From Dorea_D hominis (GTDB taxonomy: Bacteria > Bacillota > Clostridia > Lachnospirales > Lachnospiraceae), in NCBI RefSeq assembly GCF_014287705.1, contig NZ_JACOOY010000004.1, positions 124,001 to 188,000 of the forward strand: 64,000 bases of DNA, given 5' to 3'. The notes beneath the pieces were generated by a model, which searched no databases, had not been told where the DNA came from, and saw only the letters and a list, made by a program, of their open reading frames with translations. This document shows positions 9,019-16,846 of this stretch, piece after piece (position 1 is the stretch's first letter; each line of letters begins with the position of its first letter). Position numbers and translations under genes: made by a program.

Positions 9019-9675
9019 TTATTTTTCTTCAGAATTAAACAGTTCACTTAAGGTTTCCGCATCTTCCTGCAGTACCTTCAACACATACTTGTCAAAGTGT
9101 CTCGCATCCTGTGTCGAAGAACCAAATTCATAGGTTTCCTGCCCATAATCCATAACATCAAACCCCGGAGTTGCTTTACTGGTTCCTGTTGTTTCTGTGG
9201 CAGTTCCGTTTTCTGTCTGAGTCTGCGCTGCTGCTTTTGTTACTTCCGCAGCTCCTTCCACATATTGTCCATACATTTCATCAACATAAAGTGTCAGTGA
9301 TTCCCCAAAAATTTCAGACGGAACATGTCCACCATCCCACTTTCATTCCAGTCTGACATCTGTTCCGCTGTTAAGCCATGCAATCTGCATGTTCATAGAA
9401 GCAAATAGCGACATATCACCTTCGGATGCACCCATTACAATTCTGGTCCATGTCGAGCTTTCTGTATCTTCATCTCCAATATAGTTGATTGGATTATACA
9501 GGTCTACAATATTATTTCCGTATTTGTCACCATCCTCGATAGAGGCGATATCACTTTCATAAGATTCCACCATTTCGTTTCCATCCGGATCATTTCCATC
9601 TGGCATTCCGCCTCCTGGACCTGCATTTTGTCCGGATTCTCCTTTTGCATATCGTCCTTCCAGAAATGCCTGCAG
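9019..9675 (-). pseudogene. Truncated secreted esterase/tannase-like hydrolase
   Basis: A C-terminal part of an alpha/beta-hydrolase, about 218 codons, is readable from 9675 down to 9019. Conserved-looking parts include IVMGASEGDMSLFASMN, INYIGDEDTESSTWTRIV and, after a stop, GGHVPSEIFGESLTLYVDEM, whose histidine probably belongs to the catalytic triad. One in-frame TGA at 9343-9345, between VRLE and KWDGG, replaces what is probably a tryptophan codon. The nucleophile region and signal peptide are absent. The protein family resembles gut bacterial tannase or feruloyl-esterase-type enzymes, but the exact subfamily is uncertain. Confidence 0.6.
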
Positions 9676-9690
9676 CTTTAATCAACCTGC

Positions 9691-9728
9691 AGCGACCGGA
9701 TACCAACTCTCCGGTCGCTGTTTTTCTT
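9691..9728 (+). terminator. Orphan terminator
   Basis: A perfect 10-bp inverted repeat AGCGACCGGA / TCCGGTCGCT is followed by GTTTTTCTT on the plus strand. No intact plus-strand gene precedes it, so it is probably a leftover from a lost gene. Confidence 0.6.
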
Positions 9729-9845
9729 ATTTCTACTATCGTTATAGGATGAACCCCAGGGTTCATTTTCTCTTGTTATCTATCCCCTAGTGTCAACCCT
9801 GCATTATGGACCAGTTTCCACAAAGTCATTACTTCACATAAAAAG

Positions 9846-9901
9846 AAAGGCTTTCCAGTAACTAATCGTACTCACTAACGATAGCTCTCTGAAAAGCCTT
9901 T
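9846..9901 (-). terminator. Putative terminator after recombinase fragment
   Basis: AAAGGCTTT and AAAAGCCTTT form the base of a long imperfect hairpin. On the minus strand it is followed by CTTTTTATG. It lies just after the rlmD-type tail that ends at 9919 and may be the original rlmD terminator. Confidence 0.5.
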
Positions 9902-9918
9902 AATTTACCACATTATTC

Positions 9919-10353
9919 TTACTTGCCTGGGTTCACCTTTGACATCAATACAACCGTCTCAACGGTACTTTCGTTATCCCAACAAAGTTCCTGTGTCTCC
10001 CTGTCTCCAAAATACACCGGAAAACGGAACTTTATGTGCTTCAGGAATCTGCCATCTGGCTGCTCCTGCTCGTAAATGTCCACCTGTTCCACAAAGCTGT
10101 TAAGAAATTCTTTCTTCTCCAGGTCGGTGAACTTATCATATAGTTTATCAAAAAATAAAAGAAATTGATAGACGTTTTCTTCTGATATTTTCTGTTGCCG
10201 GATATTCAACAGGCGGTTCTTGACTTCCTCTATACTGTTCTCCACGCCTTCAATCTCATCATACAAACGGTATAACCTTGTCTCCATATCCTGATATTTC
10301 TTCTCATAAAATTTATCCATGATATCCAGACTGTCCATCTGCTGTCTGTACAA
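9919..10353 (-). pseudogene. Serine recombinase C-terminal fragment joined to rlmD-type tail
   Basis: About 130 codons are nearly identical to the C-terminal coiled-coil part of the recombinase at 18023-19771, sharing for example YRLYDEIEGVENSIEEVKN and DLEKKEFLNSFVEQVDIYE. The 5' part is lost at about 10345. The identity with the second copy stops right after GTTGAGAC (9956-9963). From there the frame continues as ETVVLMSKVNPGK and a stop, an RlmD-like C-terminus. This is the remnant of an earlier element of the same family, integrated at the same kind of site. Confidence 0.85.
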
Positions 10354-10378
10354 TTTTTTTCACTTTAATCACCTATCC

Positions 10379-10933
10379 TTATTTTAACTGTGTTCCATCC
10401 TTAAAAGCATTTCCCACACGTTCTCCAAGTCGGTAATATCCGTGATGTACCGGGTCATATGTAATTGGTGTAAATTTACTAAGATCAATTTCTCCGTCAT
10501 CACCGAGATATTTCTCATCTACACTTACATTTTTAATTTCCGCAAGATACTTGCTGCCATCAATGACTTTTACAAGTTCACACTCAAGAGTCAATGGAAG
10601 TTCATTGATGATTGGTGCATTTACAAATTCACCTTTCGTTGTAGTAAAGCCTGCTTTTTTCATCTTATCTGCTTCTTTATTTGCAGAAACAATTCCCACA
10701 TAATCGCAGGCAACCAGATGTTCAAGATCTGCCACCCCTACTGTAAAAGCCTTATTTTTTATAATATTGTCTGTTGTCTTATGGGCAGACAAATCTACAA
10801 TAATCTCATTTGCACCTACAATTCCGCCCCATGCAGCGTTCATTGCATTTGCCTTTCCATTTTCATCATAGGTTCCCAGAATCATAACCGGCTGTGGATA
10901 TAAAAATGGCTTTGCTCCAAAATTTTTTCTCAT
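10379..10933 (-). CDS. Flavin reductase family protein
   Basis: The 184-residue protein has the FMN-binding split-barrel pattern of the flavin-reductase (DIM6/NTAB) family. Its N-terminal KPFLYPQPVMILGTYDENG and the following NAMNAAWGGIVG are characteristic. Such proteins bind FMN and reduce flavins or small substrates using NAD(P)H. It is the last gene of the redox operon, 20 bp after a flavodoxin, which could exchange electrons with it. A ribosome site AAGGAGAAAT precedes the ATG. Confidence 0.88.
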   Translation of the reverse strand: MRKNFGAKPFLYPQPVMILGTYDENGKANAMNAAWGGIVGANEIIVDLSAHKTTDNIIKNKAFTVGVADLEHLVACDYVGIVSANKEADKMKKAGFTTTKGEFVNAPIINELPLTLECELVKVIDGSKYLAEIKNVSVDEKYLGDDGEIDLSKFTPITYDPVHHGYYRLGERVGNAFKDGTQLK

Positions 10934-10953
10934 TGTTTTATTTCTCCTTATGG

Positions 10954-11457
10954 TTATTTGTTTATATCAGTATTTATCTGCCCAATCCATTCTGTAATCA
11001 CCTCTTCTGAAGTTTCCAGATGATCTTTTCCTTTGGAATCAAACTGAATCTGCATTTCATGTGCAAAGGCAGCTCCTTTGCAATTTTCCTCCATATCTTT
11101 TATAACATGCCCCGGCCATCCACCATTTGTCATAAATGGAATCACTGTCTTTCCTGTAAAATCATTTGTTGTCAAAAATGTAAGCACTGCAGGTGCCATC
11201 GTATACCACCACGTTGGAGTTCCGATAGCAATCACATCATAATCAGCAAGATTTACAGATATCGGATTGATCTGAGGCATAAAGCCTGCCTCTACCTCTC
11301 TTTTTCCCTGTTCAACCACATCTTCATGACTGCCGCTGTATGGCTCTGTTGTTTCGATTCTCGTAATATCTGCACCTGTCCCATTAGTCAGCTGCTCTGC
11401 AATTCTTTTCGTGTTTCCATTTGACCAGGAATAATATACAACTAACATTTTCTTCAT
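10954..11457 (-). CDS. Flavodoxin
   Basis: The 167-residue cytosolic flavodoxin has the FMN phosphate loop YYSWSNGNTKRIAEQL near residues 8-23, the flavin-contact segment IAIGTPTWWYTMAPAVL and a glycine-rich MTNGGWPGH loop. It is a one- or two-electron carrier or an FMN-dependent quinone-type reductase. The ribosome site AAAGGAG is part of the end of the small membrane-protein gene just upstream, so the two are translated together. Two other flavodoxin-fold genes lie in the same cluster. Confidence 0.9.
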   Translation of the reverse strand: MKKMLVVYYSWSNGNTKRIAEQLTNGTGADITRIETTEPYSGSHEDVVEQGKREVEAGFMPQINPISVNLADYDVIAIGTPTWWYTMAPAVLTFLTTNDFTGKTVIPFMTNGGWPGHVIKDMEENCKGAAFAHEMQIQFDSKGKDHLETSEEVITEWIGQINTDINK

Positions 11458-11462
11458 TATCT

Positions 11463-11573
11463 CTATTCTCCTTTACTTATTTTAACCCCTGTAAACAGAT
11501 AGATATAACCCACCATGACTACCGCCAAGAAAGCCACTATTACCTCGATGGTTATCTTTTTCCTTATTTTCAT
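11463..11573 (-). CDS. Small membrane protein, 36 residues
   Basis: The frame starts at an ATG 6 bases after GAGGTG and encodes basic residues KIRKK followed by one hydrophobic span (EVIVAFLAVVMVGYIYLF) and a short polar tail. It lies between an aldo-keto reductase (12 bp upstream) and a flavodoxin whose ribosome site overlaps its last codons. The tight fit on both sides argues that it is a real gene. It may anchor or guide a redox partner at the membrane; that role is inference. Confidence 0.65.
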   Translation of the reverse strand: MKIRKKITIEVIVAFLAVVMVGYIYLFTGVKISKGE

Positions 11574-11585
11574 TGCTCACCTCTT

Positions 11586-12587
11586 TTATTTCTTCTGTAT
11601 TTTTGAACCTCCAAACACCTGCGACATCGGAATATGGGCAAGCATCTCATCAATAGATTTTACTTCATCCTGAGTCAGCTTTATATCTGCTGATTCCATA
11701 TTTTCTTCCAGTCTATTTACTTTTCTTGTTCCCGGAATTGGTACGATATATGGTTTCTTTGCAAGCATCCATGCAAGAGAAATCTGTGCAGGCGTGGCAT
11801 TTTTTTCTTCTGCAATCACTTTCATCCAGGACATAAATTCATTATTTTCCTTTAATCCTTCTTCTGTAAACTGTGGCATTGCGCTTCGATAATCTCCCGG
11901 CTTTTCAAATTCCCCATGGGAATGATATGCTGCTGTCAGTAATCCATTTGCAAGCGGCGAAAATGCAACAAATCCTATTTTCAATTCTTCAAGCACCGGG
12001 AATAATTTCTCATAATCCCTGTACATCATGGAATATCTGTTCTGAATCGCTGTAACCGGGCATACTTTATGTGCACGTCGAATAATCTCTTCACTGGCTT
12101 CTGATACCCCCCAGTGTGTGATTTTTCCCTGCTCCATTAACTCCTTCATAGCTCCTGCCGTCTCTTCAATCGGTACAGTCATGTCAATACGATGAATATA
12201 ATATAAATCAAGATGGTCTGTGTTAAGTCTCATTAAAGATCCCTCAATCGATGCTTTAATCGTCTCCGGTCGTCCATCAGGAATCAAAGGTTTATTTACA
12301 GTTGTTGCAGTTTCATCAAAACGTATCCCACACTTTGATGCAAGGACAATTTTGTTTCTATATGGCCTTAACACTTCCCCAAGCAGTTTTTCATTGTGAT
12401 GAGGGTCTTCTGTTGTTCCGTATATCTCTGCCGTATCAAAAAATGTGCAGCCTTCATCGATCGCTTTTTCAATCAATTCTTCTGCTTCTTTCTGTGTTGA
12501 AACAGTTCCATATGCATGACTCATTCCCATACATCCAAATCCGATTTCTGATACTTCTAAGTCTCTTCCTAAAATTCTTATCTCCAT
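11586..12587 (-). CDS. Aldo/keto reductase
   Basis: The 333-residue TIM-barrel oxidoreductase shows the tetrad regions: FFDTAEIYG (Asp and Tyr), IVLASKCGI (Lys) and LDLYYIHRID (His). The C-terminal NADPH site is PIPGTRKVNRLEEN. It reduces aldehydes or ketones with NADPH. It starts a sub-operon after a terminator and carries an AACC-N4-GGTT palindrome about 90 bp upstream. The two reductases in this cluster are only distantly related. Confidence 0.92.
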   Translation of the reverse strand: MEIRILGRDLEVSEIGFGCMGMSHAYGTVSTQKEAEELIEKAIDEGCTFFDTAEIYGTTEDPHHNEKLLGEVLRPYRNKIVLASKCGIRFDETATTVNKPLIPDGRPETIKASIEGSLMRLNTDHLDLYYIHRIDMTVPIEETAGAMKELMEQGKITHWGVSEASEEIIRRAHKVCPVTAIQNRYSMMYRDYEKLFPVLEELKIGFVAFSPLANGLLTAAYHSHGEFEKPGDYRSAMPQFTEEGLKENNEFMSWMKVIAEEKNATPAQISLAWMLAKKPYIVPIPGTRKVNRLEENMESADIKLTQDEVKSIDEMLAHIPMSQVFGGSKIQKK

Positions 12588-12634
12588 CTTTATCTTCCTT
12601 TTCTATATTTCAAACTTTACTGTAAGTATAAGAA

Positions 12635-12663
12635 AAAGAGACTCCGGACAGAAGTCTCTCTTT
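12635..12663 (-). terminator. Terminator/leader hairpin
   Basis: AAAGAGACT and AGTCTCTCTTT form a near-perfect stem between the lipoprotein flavodoxin and the aldo-keto reductase. On the minus strand TTTTTC follows, so it can end the upstream transcript. A TATACT-like -10 box lies just beyond it, so a new promoter may start here. Confidence 0.6.
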
Positions 12664-12676
12664 GTTAGGCAGTTTA

Positions 12677-12688
12677 AACCTAAAGGTT
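12677..12688. promoter_or_regulatory. AACC-N4-GGTT palindrome (copy 1)
   Basis: The palindrome is AACCTAAAGGTT. It is one of three such sites in the redox cluster, here upstream of the aldo-keto reductase at 12587. It is a candidate operator for the LysR protein or another shared regulator. Confidence 0.45.
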
Positions 12689-12731
12689 ATGTCTTACTTA
12701 TTACGATTCCTCCAAATATTTTTATATTCTT

Positions 12732-13355
12732 TTATAATCCAAGACTGTCTATCCATGAACTGATATCTGATTCAGACGCTCCACCATGGAATCGTTCCCC
12801 TTCTTTCCAGTCACCTGTTCCTGTCATCTCTTCCAGAAGATTACCGCTGTCACCGATTCCCGAGGTCGCTGCTGTACAGAATGGGATGACTGTTTTTCCT
12901 GTAAAGTCATTCTCTTTTACAAAGTTATCTACTGGCCATGCTGCAATTCCCCACCAGATAGGATAGCCAATGTATACCGTATCATATGAATCCCAGTTAT
13001 CAACTGTTGTAGATACCAGTTCCACATCTCTTAAGCTCTCATCATCATGTTCTCTTGACACCCGGCTGTCATCATCTGTCCAGTCAAGGTCATCATCTGT
13101 ATATGGCTCCACAGGCTCTATTTCAAACAGATCTGCCTCTGTAATTTTTGCTATCTTTTCAGCAACATCTTTTGTATTTCCTGAAGCTGAATAATATACA
13201 CCCAATGTTTTTTCATTTCCAGACTGGTTTGTACTTGCAGACTGGCTGTCATTATTAGAAGCAGACTGGTTTGTATTGCTTGCTCCACATCCTGCCATCA
13301 AACCGATTGCCATGATGCATGTTAAGAGTACTGCTGCTATTTTCTTTGTTTTCAT
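12732..13355 (-). CDS. Lipoprotein flavodoxin
   Basis: The 207-residue protein begins with a lipoprotein signal peptide ending LMAGC, with the lipid-modified cysteine near residue 23. A Ser/Asn/Gln-rich linker follows, then a flavodoxin domain with the FMN loop VYYSASGNTKDVAEKI and the segment VYIGYPIWWGIAAWPV. A flavodoxin outside the membrane implies extracytoplasmic electron transfer, for example with the DUF4405 membrane protein of the same cluster (inference). GGAGGTGACC precedes the ATG. Confidence 0.88.
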   Translation of the reverse strand: MKTKKIAAVLLTCIMAIGLMAGCGASNTNQSASNNDSQSASTNQSGNEKTLGVYYSASGNTKDVAEKIAKITEADLFEIEPVEPYTDDDLDWTDDDSRVSREHDDESLRDVELVSTTVDNWDSYDTVYIGYPIWWGIAAWPVDNFVKENDFTGKTVIPFCTAATSGIGDSGNLLEEMTGTGDWKEGERFHGGASESDISSWIDSLGL

Positions 13356-13400
13356 TCTAAGGTCACCTCCTGTCGTATAAAATGTTTGTCACGCTAATTT

Positions 13401-14033
13401 CTATCGGATGAAATTGGTAAATACAAAATCCGGTGCCTTTGGCATTTCAATTCCCATTTTTGTCGCAACATTTTTACAGTTAATGAAATATGCCATATTG
13501 TTTCCAAGGATCTGCATAACCTGCATTCCTTCGAGATCCTGTTTTACTTCATCCGGATTCGTCCCATGTACCATATTCCAATATCTCGATGTAATGATCG
13601 GCATCTGCATCAGACCAAAATATTTATTTACCTGGTCCCATGTAGCCGTTGTTCCGGCCCTTCTTGCTGAAATTACCACAGCGGCAGGTTTCAGGCGGAA
13701 TCTGTCGCCGCCACCGTTTAAATCGGCATAAAAGACTCTGTCCATAAAGGATGTGATTGCACCGCCTGCACCACCCCAGTGTACCGGAGTTCCAAATACG
13801 AATCCGTCATAATCCCCTGCTATTTCCAGAAATTCATTCACGATATCATCCAGGATGCATTTATTTTTTTCCTGACATTTTCTGCAGGCAATACATCCTG
13901 AAATCGGCTTGTTTCCAATCCAAAAAATATCTGTACTTATGCCATTTTCATTTAATGCACTGGATACTTCACAAAGAGCTGTATAAGTACAGCCATTTTT
14001 GTGTGGACTGCCATTGACAAGTAATACTTTCAT
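13401..14033 (-). CDS. NADPH-dependent FMN reductase / iron-sulfur flavoprotein-like
   Basis: The 210-residue flavodoxin-fold protein begins VLLVNGSPHKNGCTY, the FMN phosphate-binding signature of the family. It has a cysteine cluster, GCIACRKCQEKNKC (about residues 46-59), like those that bind an iron-sulfur cluster in Isf-type flavoproteins. FGTPVHWGGAGGAITSFMDR is the flavin-contact segment. It probably reduces quinones, nitro compounds or metal ions. It lies 18 bp after an aldo-keto reductase in the same operon. Confidence 0.87.
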   Translation of the reverse strand: MKVLLVNGSPHKNGCTYTALCEVSSALNENGISTDIFWIGNKPISGCIACRKCQEKNKCILDDIVNEFLEIAGDYDGFVFGTPVHWGGAGGAITSFMDRVFYADLNGGGDRFRLKPAAVVISARRAGTTATWDQVNKYFGLMQMPIITSRYWNMVHGTNPDEVKQDLEGMQVMQILGNNMAYFINCKNVATKMGIEMPKAPDFVFTNFIR

Positions 14034-14051
14034 TGATTTTTCCTCTTATGC

Positions 14052-14939
14052 TTACCAGTTCTTTTTTTCTTTTGAACTGTCATTATTCTTTTTTCTTTCC
14101 TCAACCATCTTCACGAACCATTCCACCATATTCGGATCCTGATGCGAGAAGAAGGAGCTTGTCTTCTTGTCCAGTTCTGCAATAGTCTTCATATCTTCAT
14201 CAGAAAGTGTGAAATCAAAAACATTAAAGTTTTCTTCCATTCTCTCAATGTGTGTTGATTTCGGAATAACCACTACCCCTCTCTGAATATGCCAGCGAAG
14301 CATAACCTGTGCCGGAGTCTTCTGATATTTTTCTGCAATCTCTGCGATGACAGGATTCTCAAAGGTGCCTCCTCTGCCCTCACCGAATGGTGCCCATGCT
14401 TCTAACCGGATATCATATTTGTCTGCCCATTCCTTCATCTCTTTCTGCTGATTGAAGATGTGGGTTTCCACCTGATTTACCATAGGTTTAATGCGGTTGA
14501 AGGATGCAAAATCAACCATTCTGTCTACATAAAAGTTGGAAATTCCGATTGCTCTGATTTTTCCCTCATCGTACAGATCTTCCAATGCATGGTAAGCACC
14601 GTAAGTATCTGAAAATGGCTGGTGAAGCAATACCAGATCCAGATAATCTGTCTTTAACTTTTTCATGGATTCAAGAACTGATTTCTTTGCTTCTTCATAT
14701 CCATAATGTTCAACCCACACCTTTGTTGTAAGGAAGATTTCTTCTCTTGGAATGCCTGACTTTTGGATTGCATTCCCAACCTCTTCCTCATTAAAATAAC
14801 TCTGTGCTGTATCAATCGCCCGGTATCCAACTTTTAAAGCATCAAGCACACATCTTTCACATTCCTCTTTTGTTACCTGATATACGCCATATCCCAGTAT
14901 TGGCATTTTTACACCATTATTTAATGAAATATATTCCAT
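14052..14939 (-). CDS. Aldo/keto reductase (2,5-diketo-gluconate reductase type)
   Basis: The reductase has 295 residues from the ATG at 14939, chosen because AAGGAGG lies 7 bases upstream. An upstream in-frame ATG lacks a ribosome site. Catalytic regions are AIDTAQSYFNEEEVGNA, FLTTKVWVEHYG and DYLDLVLLHQPF. The cofactor site is VVVIPKSTHIERMEEN, the KSxxxxRxxEN form. It reduces small carbonyl compounds with NADPH. The gene leads the sub-operon with the FMN reductase and follows an AACC-N4-GGTT palindrome at 15034. Confidence 0.92.
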   Translation of the reverse strand: MEYISLNNGVKMPILGYGVYQVTKEECERCVLDALKVGYRAIDTAQSYFNEEEVGNAIQKSGIPREEIFLTTKVWVEHYGYEEAKKSVLESMKKLKTDYLDLVLLHQPFSDTYGAYHALEDLYDEGKIRAIGISNFYVDRMVDFASFNRIKPMVNQVETHIFNQQKEMKEWADKYDIRLEAWAPFGEGRGGTFENPVIAEIAEKYQKTPAQVMLRWHIQRGVVVIPKSTHIERMEENFNVFDFTLSDEDMKTIAELDKKTSSFFSHQDPNMVEWFVKMVEERKKNNDSSKEKKNW

Positions 14940-15033
14940 TGTCGTATCCTCCTTGTTTTCTTTCATTCATCTTACATTCATACTATAATACTGATAGATT
15001 CCTTTGAGAAGTTTCGATAAGTTTTTCAGTCTT

Positions 15034-15045
15034 AACCTTTCGGTT
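15034..15045. promoter_or_regulatory. AACC-N4-GGTT palindrome (copy 2)
   Basis: The site is AACCTTTCGGTT, 95 bp upstream of the aldo-keto reductase start at 14939. It shares arms with the sites at 12677 and 16813. Confidence 0.4.
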
Positions 15046-15056
15046 TATTCTGGTTC

Positions 15057-15983
15057 TTACTGATTGAACAGCCATCCCATAATTTCTTTGTCACGACAAA
15101 ACAGATAGCCACCGCCATGCTGATAAGTGACCGGTGTTCCTTCAAAGTAATCTTTATCTTTTACATCCAGTACCACCAGTTTATCAATCTCTGATTCCGA
15201 TAATCCTTGTTCTTTGTAAAGCTCATGTATCTGCTGGTATGCCTCTTTAAAAGGTTCTGATCCATAGTATTCGTCGCTTTCGCCAATCACAAAATATACC
15301 GGCGTTTTCATCTCCACAACCGGCTCATATGCACCATCCCACTGAGAGCTGCACATAAGTGCCGCTGTATATAATTCCGGCTGCTTTGCCAATACCAGTG
15401 ACAGGATTTCTCCTCCTCCGGAATAACCATTAATATATACTTTCGATGGATTAATAATATAATGCGTCAGAAAATACTGTGTCAGTTCAATTGTCTGATC
15501 TGCTGATGTCTGTCCCCAGTCATTTAACTGTGGAGCTACAATAATCATATCGGTAATATACTTCTGTGCTTCAAATCCAAAATCTTCTGTCCGGATATTT
15601 TCTCCCACGCCCTGAAAATATAATCCCTGATATCCGGGTAATGTTACATATAGTGCATATTCCTTTGTCCTGTCATATGCATCCGGAATATATACATTGT
15701 AATGAATGTCCCCTTCATTTGGAGAATGAAGAACATTATCCAGGAGGAAGCCCCGGTATTCTTCGCTTCCCGGCGTAACATTTTCCAATTCATCTCCGGA
15801 TGTATTTTTTTCTGTATTTTCTTTTTTCTCATCTGTCTTCTGCTGTACGGTCTGTACCTGGTTTATTGTTTGTTGATTCTTCTTTTCATCCCTGCCGAGT
15901 TTTAAAAAGTAGATATATACCATGATTACCATTGCTAAAATAACAACTCCAATAATTGTAAGTACTAATTTCCGCTTTTCCAT
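15057..15983 (-). CDS. Membrane-anchored alpha/beta hydrolase
   Basis: The 308-residue protein has an N-terminal membrane span (about residues 8-28), a Gln/Lys/Glu-rich linker and an extracytoplasmic alpha/beta-hydrolase domain. The nucleophile motif is INGYSGGGEILS (GxSxG). IGESDEYYG is a plausible acid site, and the TYQHGGGYLF segment near the C-terminus is a plausible histidine site. It resembles polyhydroxybutyrate-depolymerase or feruloyl-type esterases. It follows the DUF4405 gene by 17 bp. Its substrate and its link to the redox genes are unknown. Confidence 0.82.
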   Translation of the reverse strand: MEKRKLVLTIIGVVILAMVIMVYIYFLKLGRDEKKNQQTINQVQTVQQKTDEKKENTEKNTSGDELENVTPGSEEYRGFLLDNVLHSPNEGDIHYNVYIPDAYDRTKEYALYVTLPGYQGLYFQGVGENIRTEDFGFEAQKYITDMIIVAPQLNDWGQTSADQTIELTQYFLTHYIINPSKVYINGYSGGGEILSLVLAKQPELYTAALMCSSQWDGAYEPVVEMKTPVYFVIGESDEYYGSEPFKEAYQQIHELYKEQGLSESEIDKLVVLDVKDKDYFEGTPVTYQHGGGYLFCRDKEIMGWLFNQ

Positions 15984-16000
15984 AAATACACCACCTTCTT

Positions 16001-16688
16001 TCAGTATGAACCTTTTCGGTTTCTCTTACCTGTTTTCTTTAGAAACACTCCACTATAATATCCAATAAATGCTATCAATATCATTACTGCCAGATAATCC
16101 AGCAGAAAAGGAAAGATCCCCTTTTCATAATCATAAAATATAAAATGCATCCTCATAATCAGATAATCTCCTATCTGTCTCCTGTAAAATGCATATAAAC
16201 CATAACCTGCAATTGTGGTTGCGACAGATCTTGCTGCCCATGTTCTGATGACGGATAAATGTTCCCATAATCGTCCTACCATTGCTACCGCTATATTCCA
16301 ATAAAATCCGAGATGTAATGACATCACCACCAGTCCCCAGTATGCGCAAAACATATGTATCTGTCTGGCTGTCATATATGTTCCGGAAATCTTTATCCAT
16401 TTAAATATGTGATTTGACAATAATATTCCACTTATCATGGAACCCATTATAAGAATAAGCATGATGATAACCAGTACTGTCTGTATCACTCTGAACGCAT
16501 TATATTTTCCTTACAGAGGTCACCCATTTATGATTCAGTATGTGATGTGAAATAAAAAGCACAAGCATCGCCATACCAATCCACTCATGTGCAATCTCGC
16601 TGAGCAGACTATATGGCATAAGAAGAAGCAAACATATCGTCATTCCTATATCTATCAATATTTTTGCTGTAAATCGTTTATTTTTCAT
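16001..16688 (-). pseudogene. DUF4405-type membrane protein, frameshifted
   Basis: Two frames together make a protein of about 228 residues with several membrane spans. The first (16688 to 16500) contains EIAHEWIGMAMLVLFISHHI and ends after NHKWVTSVRKI. The second is in frame with GKYNAFRVIQTVLVII just before it and contains HMFCAYWGLVVMSLHLGFYW. The break is a one-base difference near GTAAGGAAAATATAA (about 16500-16515). Paired histidines in the spans suggest haem binding, as in DUF4405 and cytochrome-b-like proteins. It may be a true frameshift, a sequencing error or slippage. Confidence 0.7.
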
Positions 16689-16764
16689 ATCCTACCTCTT
16701 ATCTAAAGCATTCATATTGTCTTTATCTGCATATAGTATCCTCCCTTTTCACTTCAGCCAAAGT

Positions 16765-16804
16765 ATAACAAAACGAGACTCCATTAGAAGTCTCGTTTTG
16801 TTAT
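16765..16804. terminator. Bidirectional terminator
   Basis: ATAACAAAACGAGACT and AGTCTCGTTTTGTTAT are perfect 16-bp arms around an 8-base loop. It ends the LysR transcript on the minus strand and insulates it from the DUF4405 operon. Confidence 0.75.
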
Positions 16805-16812
16805 TCAGTATT

Positions 16813-16824
16813 AACCTTTAGGTT
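16813..16824. promoter_or_regulatory. AACC-N4-GGTT palindrome (copy 3)
   Basis: The site is AACCTTTAGGTT, between the LysR stop and the terminator hairpin. It lies upstream of the DUF4405/hydrolase sub-operon and is the exact reverse-complement form of copy 1. Confidence 0.45.
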
Positions 16825-16846
16825 TCTACTCGCATGTATTCAATTT

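Noticed and set aside
8950..9345. Two in-frame TGA codons (tnpB-like fragment and esterase) as possible TGA recoding
   Set aside because: Both lie in truncated genes, and intact genes in the window use TGA as stop (e.g. the kinase at 2671 and the recombinase at 31700).
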